Shown in pieces: positions 1 to 13,100 of a DNA stretch of 26,686 nucleotides. The notes under the pieces were generated by a model. The model was not told the origin of the DNA, searched no databases, and saw only the letters and a program-made list of their open reading frames with translations. This DNA comes from Beroe ovata (lineage: Eukaryota; Ctenophora; Nuda; Beroida; Beroidae): the NCBI GenBank assembly GCA_946803715.1, contig CAMPET010000056.1, positions 83,522-110,207 of the forward strand, given 5' to 3'. Each line of letters opens with the position of its first letter. Within the stretch, counting starts at the first letter, position 1. A program made the position numbers and the translations under genes.

Positions 1-29
1 CACACACACACACACACACACACACACAA
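1..29. repeat. (CA)n microsatellite, first copy
   Basis: A pure CA tract runs from the window edge to about base 28 and continues into TACATACATACA. The same tract and flank recur at about 1876-1931. Confidence 0.95.
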
Positions 30-113
30 TGATACATACATACATACACACTAGGGTGCACATTGTATTGAGTATAACCTGAATGTATAAGATTGTACAT
101 AACTTGTACACAG

Positions 114-523
114 GTACTTTTCCAAGACGACCTGGCAGCCGAGCAAGCAGGAACTGATCTCCCAGCTGGAAGTGTGTATGACAGATGCTCTGAGAGAGTT
201 CAAGGAGAAAAACGGTGACTATCCTGCTCGTATCATCGTATTCAGGTATTCCCCCACTCCCTTTACAGACTACAGTCCCCTACTTTCTCCCTAAACCACA
301 CAGTACACACAAACACACATACAAACACACATACAAACACACATACAAACACACATACACACATACACACACACACAGACTGACACACTCAGTACATACT
401 CCCTAAAACACTCCTAATACTCCCCCTACTCCCTAGGGATGGTGTTGGTGACGGACAGCTCCTTGCTGTGAAGGAGCAGGAACTTGCTGATATCAAGAGA
501 GTCATCTCCAGACTACCTCAGAA
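114..523 (+). pseudogene. Out-of-order duplicate of two piwi exons
   Basis: Exon copies 114-245 and 437-523 match 2017-2148 and 2340-2426 at a constant offset of 1903 bases. The intron between them and the flanking CA tract match too. A difference I see in the exons is silent or near-silent (GTC versus GTA in the last part, near 502/2405). The copies lie upstream of the exon at 1197, which encodes an earlier part of the protein. Splicing 523 to 1197 would break the frame, because this exon leaves two bases and the next begins in phase 0. It is therefore not part of the downstream reading frame. It is most likely the other haplotype's contig end (see the N at 921), less likely a true tandem duplication. 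Confidence 0.85.
297..375. repeat. 12-bp ACAAACACACAT minisatellite
   Basis: ACAAACACACAT is repeated about four times and runs into a CA tract, inside the intron 246-436. It recurs identically near 2200-2278 in the second copy. The open frame across it is low-complexity and not coding. Confidence 0.85.
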
Positions 524-540
524 GTGAGCCCACACTTCAT

Positions 541-890
541 TCCTTCCATGTAACACGTCACTATGTAACACGTCACTATGTAACATGACTTTGTGTAACA
601 CTTCACTATGTAACATGACTTAGTGTAACACGTCACTATGTAACGTGACTTTGCGTAACACGTCACTGTGTAACATGACTTTGTGTAACACGTCACTACC
701 TATCATACTTTGTGTAACACGTTACTATGTATCATGACTTTTTGCTTCACGTGTAACCATGTTCCATAACTTTCTGTAACTTGTAAACAATTTCCATGAC
801 TTTGTACTACACTAGCAACAATGTAACATGACTTTGTGCTTCATGTGTAACCATGTTCCATGACTTTCTGTAACTTGTAACTATGTTTGA
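541..890. repeat. Minisatellite of TGTAACACGTCACTATG / TGTAACATGACTTTG units, copy 1
   Basis: The intron after the exon ending at 523 is built from alternating 14-18 bp units carrying TAACATGACTT and TAACACGTCACTATG. Unit order and number differ from the second copy at 2448-2890, as expected for alleles of a variable tandem repeat. Open frames on both strands are repeat-driven. Confidence 0.85.
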
Positions 891-920
891 TTTGCCTTGT
901 AATATAAATGGAGATAAAAT

Positions 921-921
921 N
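921..921. other. Single-N assembly join
   Basis: One undetermined base separates the first copy of the piwi intron minisatellite from sequence leading into the exon at 1197. The sequence to its left (1-890 or so) recurs from about 1904 onward. This is the pattern of two overlapping contigs joined without merging. Confidence 0.7.
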
Positions 922-969
922 AGCTGATATCGGGAATGACTACGTTGTTGTTTGCCCCTCCAGAGAAAT

Positions 970-1185
970 ACAAGTTAGTGCGATATCTGAAACACTCATT
1001 GTACTGTGTACAATGTACTGTGTACAATGTACTGTATGCATTGTAGTGTATGTAATGGACATTGTACCATATATTGTTAGTGCGATATCTGAAACACTCA
1101 TTGTACAATGTACTGCGTACAGTGTACTGCTACTGCGTTCTGTATGCAATGTAGTGTATACATTGTACCATATTGTACTGTGAGT
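970..1185. repeat. TGTAC-rich tandem and direct repeats before piwi exon
   Basis: A block starting TAGTGCGATATCTGAAACAC occurs at about 974 and again at about 1079. Both copies are followed by variants of ATTGTACTGTGTACAATGTACTG, which are locally palindromic. The region holds no recognisable exon, although a pyrimidine-rich AG near 963 could be an acceptor. Confidence 0.7.
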
Positions 1186-1196
1186 CTCCCCTCCAG

Positions 1197-3468
<2,272 letters not shown>

Positions 3469-3481
3469 AGTGAGAGACATA

Positions 3482-3690
3482 CACAAACACTGTTAGTACT
3501 GACACAATCACTGGTAGTACTGACACAAACAGTGGAACTACTGACACAAACAGTGGCTTTACTGACACAAACACTGGTAGTACTGACACAAACACTGGTA
3601 CTACTGACACAAACACTGGTACTACTGACACAAACACTGGTAGTACTGACACCATCACTGGTACTACTTACATAATCACTGGTATTACTG
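3482..3690. repeat. 21-bp minisatellite after piwi
   Basis: About ten units of the form ACTGACACAAACACTGGTAGT lie just 3' of the piwi stop codon. The unit length is a multiple of three, so several frames stay open on both strands; they encode only seven-residue repeats and are not genes. Confidence 0.9.
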
Positions 3691-3699
3691 ACCATCCAG

Positions 3700-4370
3700 A
3701 CTTTCAGTAAACTTTATATTGTGTGGCATGAGTTGACAATTTTAATATCAAGGTTTCAAATTGCAAATTCATTGTCGTTATCAATTAAATGTTCCTCAAC
3801 CCAAATATATTAGCCAAAGCAAGTTCCGATGTTTATCATGTTTTAAAGTTGAACATTTTTCCTGTTCTTTGCTTGAGTACCTCAAGTTTCGGAATCCATC
3901 GTTTAACACGTTGACTCGTGAAAAGTATGTTCCGTAGTTTATAATCTTTATAGAAGATTTATCACTATTTCGATTAATTGGTTTTTTGAAATCAGGTCAA
4001 TTCGAGAATCTAGATTTCGGGATTTTGACTTAGATCTGTAATCGAGTGCTACCTTAATTAGTGGTGACCGTTTTTCCCAGTTTTCTTATTGCAATGAATG
4101 CAAATATTGTTCTTTCGAATCGAATAGCGAATGTGCCTACTGTAACTTCGAACTTGATTTTTGTATTTAATTTTTTTTGAAGGAAATGGAATGAGAAAGG
4201 TGCCCGAGTTAGAAGTTATATATTGCTTGAAAATTTAAATGGATTTTTCAAATGAGGTGAAAATGCGTTCTTCTGCACAAGCCCTGGGAATACTCCTTTT
4301 CCAAATGTTTCATTTTTAATTTAATTTTCAATTTTTAATAAGTATAACATTAATACAATTAACTTGTGTT
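3700..4370. other. AT-rich intergenic stretch, no feature seen
   Basis: Low-GC sequence with no conserved open frame, no clear repeat structure and no RNA gene that I can recognise. Confidence 0.6.
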
Positions 4371-4404
4371 TTGCCAGGTGTTATCAGTCCACTTTCAGTT
4401 TCTT

Positions 4405-4653
4405 GTTGACGGATGTTATCTGTCCACTGTTTTTCCATTTTCGCGCGCGCTTGGCTGTCGATGATAGCCCCTGTCGAGAATTTCATTGCGCGCGCGCCGC
4501 AAATTATTCTCATAATTATTCTCTCGCTGGCGCTCGCCGCTTCGCGGCTCGCGTCAGCTGGGCCTAGCATCGCCAGGCAAGCGCGCGCCTTCGATAAAGA
4601 CGCGCGCGAAAAACACTAACAGTGTAAACAAGTGTACGAATAACATCGGCAAC
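4405..4653. mobile_element. CG-rich foldback element (MITE-like), copy 1
   Basis: The left end reads GTTGACGGATGTTATCTG and the right end, reverse-complemented, begins GTTGCCGATGTTAT. Both are followed inward by a CACTGTTT-like motif and then GCGCGCG runs. There is no transposase frame. The same ends recur at 4710-4803, 18688-18808 and 20065-20229. Confidence 0.65.
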
Positions 4654-4709
4654 ATGTACAATGTAGCTTAGCGGCAACGCACGGAGCCCAGGCGCGGGCG
4701 TGCGTTGCA

Positions 4710-4803
4710 GTTGCCGGATGTTATCTGTCCGAGTGTCCGCTTGCGCGCGCTCAAGAAACAGTGGACATGTATAATGGACGCATAACTGATAGCATCCGGC
4801 AAC
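4710..4803. mobile_element. Short foldback element (MITE-like), copy 2
   Basis: This 94-bp unit has perfect 11-bp terminal inverted repeats GTTGCCGGATG and a GCGCGC core. Its interior shares AAGAAACAGTGG with the element at 20065-20229, so it belongs to the same family. I could not identify a target-site duplication. Confidence 0.7.
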
Positions 4804-4859
4804 AAGAGCAAGGCGAGCAGATTCTCAGTCTTGCTTGCATCTGAGAATGAAATTAAATT

Positions 4860-5020
4860 CAGGACTAAGGACTTGCGCTGTACGCGCGCCGCGCAGTGAA
4901 AAGAATTCCTGGATAAAAATCTTTCTGTGCACACGTTGCGCGCCCCTTATTTTACTCGGTGATCTGAAAAGGCGTAAAATAGTCCAAACCGCGGTCGCGC
5001 GCGCGGAGTATTTACTATTT
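4860..5020. other. CG-alternating stretch flanking foldback elements
   Basis: Scattered GCGCGC blocks (about 4880, 4935, 4995) within otherwise AT-rich DNA look like remnants of the same element family. No intact ends are visible. Confidence 0.4.
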
Positions 5021-5202
5021 TGGCAATACAAGTATAATTGTTATACAATTATTCATCAGTATATATTCATCAGTATAATTGGCAATATATACAAGCTTAT
5101 ATTAGAGCTCATTTCTGTCAATTCAAAAATAGATTCTTCATTATTCATTGTTTGTAAAGTAATATATAAATGAAAGATGTACTTGTTAAAATACATGCTT
5201 AC

Positions 5203-5266
5203 CCGGCAATTGAGTCTGTGAACAGCTCAAAGTGGCTTTGTACCATCTTCCTTCAGCTTCCTCTAG
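5203..5266 (-). CDS. Isolated candidate coding exon, unidentified
   Basis: On the minus strand a CTTAG acceptor (5267-5271) is followed by 64 nt, open in one frame, that encode roughly LEEAEGRWYKATLSCSQTQL. A strong donor GG|GTAAGC follows (5197-5202). The composition looks protein-like, but I do not recognise the family and find no partner exons. It could be a relic of a decayed gene or of a transposon. Confidence 0.2.
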
Positions 5267-5282
5267 CTAAGTCATAAGGGAG

Positions 5283-5393
5283 ACTGTCTTTCTCGTAGGA
5301 TTACACCCTACCCTTGCTGGCGGGATTCTATTATTGGCAGAATGACAATTGCGTGGCGCTGACGGTAGGGAAAAACCCTACAACTGTCTTTCT
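5283..5393. mobile_element. 89-bp hairpin-rich insertion with 11-bp direct repeats
   Basis: ACTGTCTTTCT occurs at 5283-5293 and again exactly 100 bases later at 5383-5393. The 89 bases between contain three stem-loops (GTAGG/CCTAC, ATTCT/AGAAT and GTAGGG-AAAAA-CCCTAC), and the two ends are weakly inverted (GTAGG). This fits a tiny non-autonomous insertion with a target-site duplication. A structured RNA retrocopy is possible, but I recognise no RNA family. Confidence 0.45.
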
Positions 5394-5399
5394 AGATGG

Positions 5400-6510
5400 T
5401 AATAACTATGCACACAATAATAGAGTTTTAACTTAGATCACTGGGTAAAGCTCAGCCCCAGAATGAATGCCTGGGACATGCTGTTTTTGGTGCCATTTTG
5501 TGGCACCCATTTTGATCTGTTGTACAAGTTGACGTGTAAATAGAAGGGTGGTTATAGTTTGATAGCAGTTGTTTTGTAGGTTGAGTAGGTGAAGATAAAG
5601 ATTTATCAAGTGATTTTTAATGCAATTTTGGCCCAGTGGCAATACATGATTTTTCTGCTACGAACAAGAATCTAACAGGAAAAAGTTGCCGCAAGATCTA
5701 CTAGCAATTCAAGCGTCATAACTCCGCAGGCAGGCCAGATGTATCTGGCAATTATGTCATAAATCGATTCAGCGTCAAAAATTACCCTGTGAAAATCGAC
5801 GGAAAATTCCAGTTTGGTTGTGCAAAACACAAATGTAATTCCTGTAAATAGTGGATACACGCACGTGAAAAAAGCACTGAAATAGTATGGTTTTGTGCCT
5901 GTCGCCATGGTAACTGCTGCAAAACCAGGAATCGCACCTGGGATCTCTGCTACAGATTTGCTGTAGAACCCTTTTTGTAGCAGCACATGCACGATTTGTT
6001 CAAATCATGATAAGATCAATTTCTTACGCCGAAATGAATGAAAATAAGGAGTTAGTAATTGTCTGACATTATGCTACCGCCTGAAAAATTGCTACAAATG
6101 AGATTCCTGCATTCCTACTGTATTGCCATTGGGAATTTTGGCTGAATGTGGCTATGTTATTTGAGTAAATAAATAAATAAATAACAGTATAAATAACAGT
6201 AAATGACAAGGGTGCTAGTACAACAATTCAATTCAATATAGGGCGCAAAGTTATGTTAGACCCCTGTAAGACAATTTGGTCAATTATCATATTTGGGGGT
6301 GAATAAGTATGGCATCAAAATGATTTTATTCATTTCCTTCTCTGCATGGATTTATATGACTTACGTCCACACACAAGCACACATATCATACACCCTGCTG
6401 TACAGCAGTCAGGGAACACACACATGGACTGATCTCGGTTATCTGGAAGATGTGTATATTCTTTCAAATGAGTTCATGAGCAAGTGCTGAATAGAGAAGA
6501 AACCCAGACT
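5400..6510. other. Intergenic, simple repeats only
   Basis: No conserved reading frame. There is a (TAAA)n tract at about 6165-6184 and an ATTCA-type short repeat near 6224. A tRNA B-box-like string near 5925 is too degenerate to call. Confidence 0.5.
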
Positions 6511-6576
6511 GACTGGGGCTTGAACCCAGAACCTCAGGAATTGCGCCTGCTGCTCTAGCGATTGAGCTACCATTCC
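6511..6576 (-). ncRNA. tRNA-like sequence (SINE head or tRNA pseudogene)
   Basis: Read on the minus strand from 6576, the sequence has a Pol III A box TAGCTCAATCG and a B box GGTTCAAGCCC. The T-arm pairs perfectly (CTGGG/CCCAG) and a four-pair anticodon stem is present. The acceptor stem does not pair (GGAATGG has no partner 3'), and the base before the would-be anticodon is G rather than T. It is therefore not a functional tRNA. A tRNA-derived SINE head is the likeliest reading. Confidence 0.6.
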
Positions 6577-6599
6577 ACTGTTTCATCTGTTATTCCCTC

Positions 6600-7190
6600 A
6601 CACTATGTAAAAAATCACTGCCCTTGTGCTCCCTTCTAGTTCTTCTGAGTGTATACTCACTGTATATCACTAGCACTCACTGTGCTCCCTTCTACTGAGC
6701 GTATACTCATTTTATACAGATTAGCAGTAACTTCAAAGAAGCATGATACAGCGCCTAACACTCACTACGCATCCTAAGTGTCTGGCTCAATTCAATTCAA
6801 TTCAATTATAAAATTTTACAGCACATTACCAAGATATAATTTCATACCTAGATATGCGGAGCTTCAAGTTGGCTCAAAATGGCCGAGAGGCTACACCTGA
6901 TACAATACAGTGAATAACAGTCGGCAATGCATACTACCCAATTGAAGCAAAAGTCTGCCTGTACATGCTTGCCTGTCGGGTCCTGGATCAAAATGTTCCA
7001 GTTCAAGGTTCAGGTTGCCCCTTGACCTACGAATCTGGATATTAACAGACAACAGAGCAAGTCTAAAGTCATTTTGCCCCGCCCCCCATTTAGCTTGTTA
7101 TCCACCGGGAAGGTATAGAGGACTTAGTCTATGAGAGGTTGTGTGATTAACGTCAATAGAGGAAGCCTAGACACAAATAGCACATGTCTA
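6600..7190. other. Upstream region of MIX23 with short duplications
   Basis: A block of about 55 bp containing GTGCTCCCTTCT and GTATACTCA is tandemly duplicated within 6625-6720. An (AATTC)n run lies at about 6787-6807. No coding signal is visible. Confidence 0.5.
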
Positions 7191-7230
7191 TCTATGACAC
7201 TAACTCATTCCCTAGGTCATTGTATGACCA

Positions 7231-7865
7231 ATGACTCTCCCGTGTGACAACTTCTACGAGTTCAAGAAGTTTCTCACTAATCTGAGGGATGAAGATGACA
7301 AGGTTATATTCCGACTCAATGCAATGCTCCCCACCACCTCCTTCCAGAGCAAGGTAAGCTGGTGTCCCTGGTGTGTGAAATTGTCCTCGAGATATCCGCT
7401 CTTTGGCTGTCATGTCATACCGGCTAGATCGAGTTAGGATGATGCAAATTGTAGAATCAAGATGCAACCCACATACTGTTCAGTGGTCACCTATGATCAC
7501 CCGTGTATGTTCCCTATGTTAACCTGTGTAGTTTGTATGTAATAAGTATGCTGACAGATGAGTCACACTTAATACAACTCTGAACCCATCTACTTTAACA
7601 GGTTGATGCAGCGACAAACTGCCAGTTACTGAAGTCTGAGTTGGTTAGCTTGCACCAGAGCCGAGAGGAAATGATAGCCCGATGTCTGGAATTCCAGAAG
7701 AATCAACTCTCATCTGCCCCCGACGAGCGAAGTCGTCGAGCTGCGCAGAGGTCAGTCAGGTCCCTCCAGCAGGAGGTGAATGTGGAGAAGATAGTGAGGG
7801 AGCGGAGCAACACTTTCTTCAAGAACAAGTGTAACCCCTTCATGGACTTCGATGCTAGGTTATAG
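7231..7865 (+). CDS. MIX23: MIX23 / CCDC58, mitochondrial intermembrane-space protein
   Basis: Two exons, 7231-7353 and 7602-7865, join in phase 0 and encode 128 residues ending at TAG 7863-7865. The protein matches MIX23 (CCDC58), a small helical twin-cysteine protein of the mitochondrial intermembrane space linked to the disulfide-relay import pathway. Family hallmarks seen are the opening CDNFYEFKKFL, PTTSFQSK, a C-x20-C pair around SELVSLHQSREEMIARC, and the conserved QQEVNVEKIVRERS segment near the end. The start is fixed by an in-frame TGA at 7225-7227 just upstream. An out-of-frame ATG at 7224 opens a seven-codon uORF overlapping the start. A pyrimidine-rich acceptor CATTCCCTAG ends at 7215. 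Confidence 0.92.
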
Positions 7866-8482
7866 TAGTGTTTTCAGTGCACGTGTTTTAGTAGGAATGT
7901 CAGAGATATTGACCCGTCAGTTTGACATTTCTCGTCCAGTAAAGTGTATAAACGTGTTTCTTCAGTGAAACTGTCCTTCTTATGTCAAGCTTAAGTGTCA
8001 GTCCTGTGAAGAACTTTACTCTCGAATGCCTTGGTCAGATCCCATAATCTAAATGTCTGACTGCAACACATGTTAGGAATGTGAATGAACATTCGTGTTA
8101 TCGTTCTTTCAAGTCTCTCGGAGAATGATATCTGTCCGTTTTACAGTTTACTAAGTTATTAACATTTTATACAGTTTGATGCCTGTTATTGGGAGTTGGT
8201 AGTTGAGTTCCTATGGTGCATGCCGCAGGTGTATGATATGCGAACAGAATGTGGCACATTTTGTTCGGTCACACTCACAATTCTTCTTTGGCGCAGCGGC
8301 GATAACTTTGATTATGGTGTTGAGCCGCGCATTTGATCATTTTTCGCGCGCAGAAGGAACTTGCCGTGCCGCTGCTTGATATTTTATCGAATTCTAGAAC
8401 ATGCGCTCTCGAAAAGGAATTTACTGTCTAACAGTTTAAGCCATTAAACCGTTAAAGCTCACCTTTTTCACCCCCTAGCAAT
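7866..8482 (+). other. MIX23-PHB1 intergenic region
   Basis: 617 bp between genes on the same strand. It presumably holds the MIX23 3'UTR. It contains CG-rich spots near 8290-8360 and a possible ATTAAA near 8442, close to the PHB1 acceptor. No other gene is seen. Confidence 0.5.
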
Positions 8483-9767
8483 ATGGCAGCTAACAAATGG
8501 ATGATGCTTGGCGGTCTTGGGTCTGTAGCGATTGGTGCAGTCAGCCAATGTCTCTACAACGGTATGAAACACAGCTCCGCAACATTCTGTCATTACTCCG
8601 TCTCAAACCGATTTTACTACTTCACATGACTAGTACATCATTACAGTTGACGCTGGAGAGGCAGCTATCATATTCGATAAGTTCCAAGGAGTGAAGACTG
8701 ATGTGTACGGTGAGGGTACTCATCTCAGGATACCATACATCCAGGACCCAGTTATTTTCGATATCAGGAGTAGGCCAAGGAGCGTGCCTGTGTCGACAGG
8801 ATCAAAAGGTAGGTCCAGGAAAGAGTCATGTCTTGAAACAAGTAATTCTATTCCCTCATCCAGCATCACTCTCATCTCCCCCATCATTTCCTATCCCCTG
8901 GCAGATCTCCAGACTGTGAACTTGACCCTCCGTATCCTATTCCATCCTGATCCCGCCCTCCTGCCCAGCATTTACACCAACATCGGCCTCGATTATGACG
9001 AGCGTATCCTACCTTCCATTGTCGACGAAGTCCTCAAATCTGTAGTGGTGAGTTTATAATGACACTTCATCTCCTTACCTCGTATAAAATGGCAGTACCA
9101 ATATGTCCCCCCCTCTGTTTCCAGGCGAAATACGACGCATCAGAGCTAATCACGCAGAGGGACGCCGTGTCTAATAACGTGGCTGATGAACTCACAACAC
9201 GAGCTGAGACATTCGGGATTTACCTGGACGACATTTCAATCACGCATCTCGCATTCGGGAACGATTTTACCCGGGCTGTCGAGAGCAAGCAGGTCGCACA
9301 ACAGGAAGCAGAGAGGTCAAGATACTATGTCGAGAAGGTAATCAGTAAATTTAATTGGTATTTAGTTTGTAATTAGCGGATTTTTTCATTTATCATTGAA
9401 CTCATTCATGGAGCTATGTATTATGACGTAATCCAAAGTCTATAGAGGTGTATGGGTATACTGCAAACATAACAAATTACTGGATATCGATTTTCTATCA
9501 TGATTGCGAATAAGTGAGAGTGAAGAGTTGAATTGTAACTTTGGTCCCCAGGCCGAGTTTGAGAAGAAGGCAGCCATCATCAGCGCTGAGGGTGATGCGG
9601 AGGCCGCGAAAATGTTGTCCGTAGCATTTGACAAAGTGGGCGATTCCCTGATCGAGTTGAGGAAGATGGAGGCAGCAGAGGAGATAGCCTCTAACCTGTC
9701 AGTGTCACGGAATGTGGTATACTTGCCCAAAGACAAGGGAATGTTGCTCAACCTGCCTGCTAACTAG
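8483..9767 (+). CDS. PHB1: Prohibitin 1
   Basis: Five exons (8483-8561, 8647-8808, 8905-9047, 9125-9337, 9552-9767) join cleanly to 270 residues, against about 272 in vertebrate PHB1. Prohibitin 1 assembles with prohibitin 2 into ring complexes on the mitochondrial inner membrane that scaffold proteases and support cristae. Seen in the protein are an N-terminal hydrophobic anchor (about residues 6-25), the SPFH/PHB domain from [15 protein letters not shown] onward, [30 protein letters not shown], the coiled-coil core [27 protein letters not shown], and the tail [13 protein letters not shown]. The start ATG lies 4 nt after a pyrimidine-rich acceptor (TTCACCCCCTAG, AG at 8477-8478). It lies between MIX23 and SAAL1 on the same strand. 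Confidence 0.97.
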
Positions 9768-10105
9768 ACTATATATACAGTGCGTGTGTGACCAGTGTGT
9801 GTTGTTGACCACACACACACAGCACACTCACCTGCCCCAGTTTAGTGATAGGCGTGACCCTTCTCCTCGATATACACCGTGTTTTTATCCACAGCTGCGT
9901 ATGTGTGGTAGAGTGGTGGAACTGTTAATTTATTGTTCATATTTTACCGTTTATAATATGAATGATGCTAACTGCTTGTTTCTTCGACTGAAGACTCTCC
10001 TATCACCCCAACTCGAGAGTAATCCCCATACCCATGCATTTTCTCATGTACCACTGATACTACCACTGATACTACCGCTGATAGCCGAGATGTAGAGAGA
10101 GGGGA
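9768..10105 (+). other. PHB1-SAAL1 intergenic region
   Basis: 338 bp with a short CA run near 9812 and a triplicated ACCACTGATACT-like motif near 10050-10080. No canonical AATAAA and no separate gene are visible. Confidence 0.5.
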
Positions 10106-13100
10106 ATGTATCGGAACCCCTCGCCTCCCCCTCAAGATACAGTTGCAGAGAATGTTGATCGGATTGGTGAGACAGCATACTCGCAGTGCTGGCTACTCAA
10201 GGCACTTGTATCACTGTCATCTCAAACTCTTAAAGAGGTGAGTGTGAGTTTCCCGTGCGATTTTACCCCCACCCCATTCAATTATCACTCCCTCTACGTA
10301 CGTTTCGGTACGCGTACTCCCCTCGCTCTCCTACTCCCCCGCTCTCTTTCTCAACCCGTCTCCTCCTCTATCCGTGATATTTGCAGGATGAGGTTTTATC
10401 AGAGGACCTAGAGAACGAGTTCTGTCAGCTGTGGGACATGAGCAGTGACAAGCAGGTAGCTCAGTTCATGCTGGATAAGGGCGTGTGTGACCTGGTCCTC
10501 GCTCCCCTTGTCAGGTCCACCAACTACAGGGTCAGGGAAGTCAGTCTGGGTATTGTGGCGAATCTCATGTGTCACTCAGCTAGTGCCAAGGTGAGCGGAT
10601 GTCAATACTGTGCAATGTATCTAAATAAATTCTAAATGCAGCCGTGACACCTCCTTACCCTTCGATTCTACTCCTCACTGACGCTCAAATTCCTGCTCTT
10701 CACATTACTGTCCACCTCGCCTCTCCTCCCTCCCTCCCCTCAACCCCCTCCACTGTTTTCAGATAGTGACGTCACACAGCACACTCCGCACATTCATTCC
10801 CACCCTGCTGAGGGAGGACGACGTGTCTGTGTTAACGGAAACAGTTCGCCTCCTGCGGGCAGCTCTCGCTCACGAACCCGCCATCTCAGATCTGTGGTGC
10901 AGGGTGCTCCCTGACGACTCAGTAGAGAGACTCATACACATCATACAGGTTGGCCACCCTGAGCAAGTTCCTACTCGAAGTATCTAACTGTTTATTACAT
11001 ACCGCAATGCGTCGCGGAACATGTCCTTAACGTAGTGTTGTAAAGTTTAAAACATGTCCTTAACATGTCCTAAGTTATGACATGTTCCACCGTACCCTCA
11101 TACTGCGTACGTGTACCATGTAATGACAATAGTTACAGAGTACCGAGGCCCCTCAGTCCTCACCTCACAATACCCTGACCTCACAATACCCTCACCTCAC
11201 AATACCCTCAGTATTACCCTGCACTGATAACCTCAGTATTTCTCCCCACTGCAGAGTACGCAGCACATGTCGAGTGTACGGTCCAAGTTGCTCACAGAGC
11301 ACTGTGCCCACTTGTTGGAAATCCTGTACTACCGTGACGACAGGCTGCTCTCTCACTCGGCATACACAGTGTTCCCCATCGTGGATATACTACAGGGTTA
11401 CAGGTCGTGTCGGGGGATTGAGGAGCCTCTACTGCGGTGTTTACAGTATCTGTCAGAGGAGGACAGAGCTGTGGACAACATGACACAGTGCCCAGGTGAC
11501 AGTTGTCATGGTGACATGATTCCTCAGTATACTGTCCAGTTGTCATGGTGACATGATTCCTCAGTATACTGTTCAGTTGTCATGGTGATATGATTCCTCA
11601 GAGTACTGTCCAGTTGTCATGTTGATGATTCCTCGGATGCTCCTTCAGTGTCCCTCTTCGCTCACCCACTCATTCTCAGGTCTCCCCAAAGTGATTCACA
11701 GTGTAATGTCGGAGAAGTTAGCGCACGGGCTGGCGGCTGTTTGTCTATCTCTCGTCTGTACTCTTCTTACTTCGTCCGGAACTGACGATATGTGCGCGTG
11801 GCTGGAGAAGGACTGTGCCATCACTGATACTGCAATCAGGACTCTCAATGCCATCATCAACGATCAGACTGAGTTAGTGTTTTATACTGCTATTATCATA
11901 CTAATCGCTAACATCCCATATTATTAGAATACACAAGCATTGTACAATTGGGTTTCCGATTCTTGGGTCAACTCTGATCTTTCGTCTAATCCAAGTTCGG
12001 ACTTGTTATGTCGGTTTACCCCATTACTAGACATTACCATTGTTGGTTAATTATTGCAGGGAAGAGAACGAGGAGAAGCGGTCTGAGGACAGAAGTGAAG
12101 AGCAGAAGGAGAAAAGTGACAACGGAGGTCGGAGGGGAGATGAGAATGGGGGACAGGAGGAAGAGAGCAGTAGCGAGTGCAAGGGGGATGAGAGGGGGAC
12201 ATCAGCTGCAGAGAATGGTGAAGTGCCCGACAACACTTCTGAGGAGAGTGTAGCAGCGGAGACTGAACCTGTGATAAATCAGAATGGAGCAGGTAGAGAG
12301 TATCAAAATGGTGAGGGGAAGAGAAATTCGTGATCTGGTAATGAAAGTAGCAGTTCATCAGGCTGTTTATAATAGTCTGCATGCAGCAGTTCAACATGAT
12401 CGCACAGTTCTTTGCATTTCAGAGAATGTTGCAGGCCCAGGCACCGCGCCAAGGCAGGCTGAGGCAGGGAGTGAGCGGGCTGAGTCCGGCACCATCGAGA
12501 CTCCCACTCCCAAATCAGTGGACTGCCTGGTGGCGGGTGTGCACAGCCCTGTGCGCCTTGTCACACCCACATACGGCACTCCCTGCGCCGTGCCCACCCC
12601 TACATCCATGTGAGTAGTGCACACCTTGGTTACAAAGTGAGTCTAGTGATTCCTAGTTCATAGTGATTCTGTAATCTGTTAGATAGACCTTCATCTGTGA
12701 AGTTGACAGCTAGTTTATCTCGGTAAGTATATTATGATTCTATAGTGAGTTCCTGCAGGTCGAACGTGAACACTCCTCAGTCCGCCCTTTCCACACCCTA
12801 CTCCGTACAACGCCGAGTGCCGTACACCCCGAGCGATGGTCGGTGTCGGCGGGCCACGTCCGAACCAAACCGACCCGTTATCCAGGTGTGTCGAGAGATG
12901 GCGTGGAACTTCCTCTACACCCTCGCCAATCACATACCACAGGAGGGGTCCTGTGTTCTGCGGTGAGTACTGCGGCATTACTGTGACATGAAGATGACGT
13001 CACTGTGACATATAGTTGACGAGAGGTGAGTCTTACATAGAAATAACACGACGTCACTGTGAGATAAAGACGGCCTGACTATGACATGAAGTCACTGACT

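Noticed and set aside
5196-5400. Spliced-leader or U1-like RNA gene (ATGCTTACCCGGC near 5196)
   Set aside because: The resemblance to the U1 5' end is short, no Sm site or U1 stem-loops follow, and the same bases read better as a donor site on the opposite strand.
5900-5970. Possible tRNA B box (GGTGCGATTCC on the minus strand)
   Set aside because: It has one core mismatch, no A box at the right distance and no cloverleaf arms.
8497-8694. Short open frame MDDAWRSW in PHB1 intron 1
   Set aside because: It is an out-of-frame shadow of PHB1 exon 1 running into the intron.
12047-12397. Minus-strand Ser/Pro/Leu-rich frames opposite SAAL1 exon 6
   Set aside because: They are shadows of the purine-rich acidic exon on the plus strand, which fits in phase with its neighbours.
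12381-12617. Alternative frame MLQAQAPRQGRLRQG in SAAL1 exon 7
   Set aside because: It does not match the phase left by the exon ending at 12292. The chosen frame gives a Thr/Pro-rich sequence that continues in style into the next exon.
13000-13020. TGACGTCA as a CRE promoter element
   Set aside because: It occurs inside a degenerate intronic tandem repeat and not near a transcription start.
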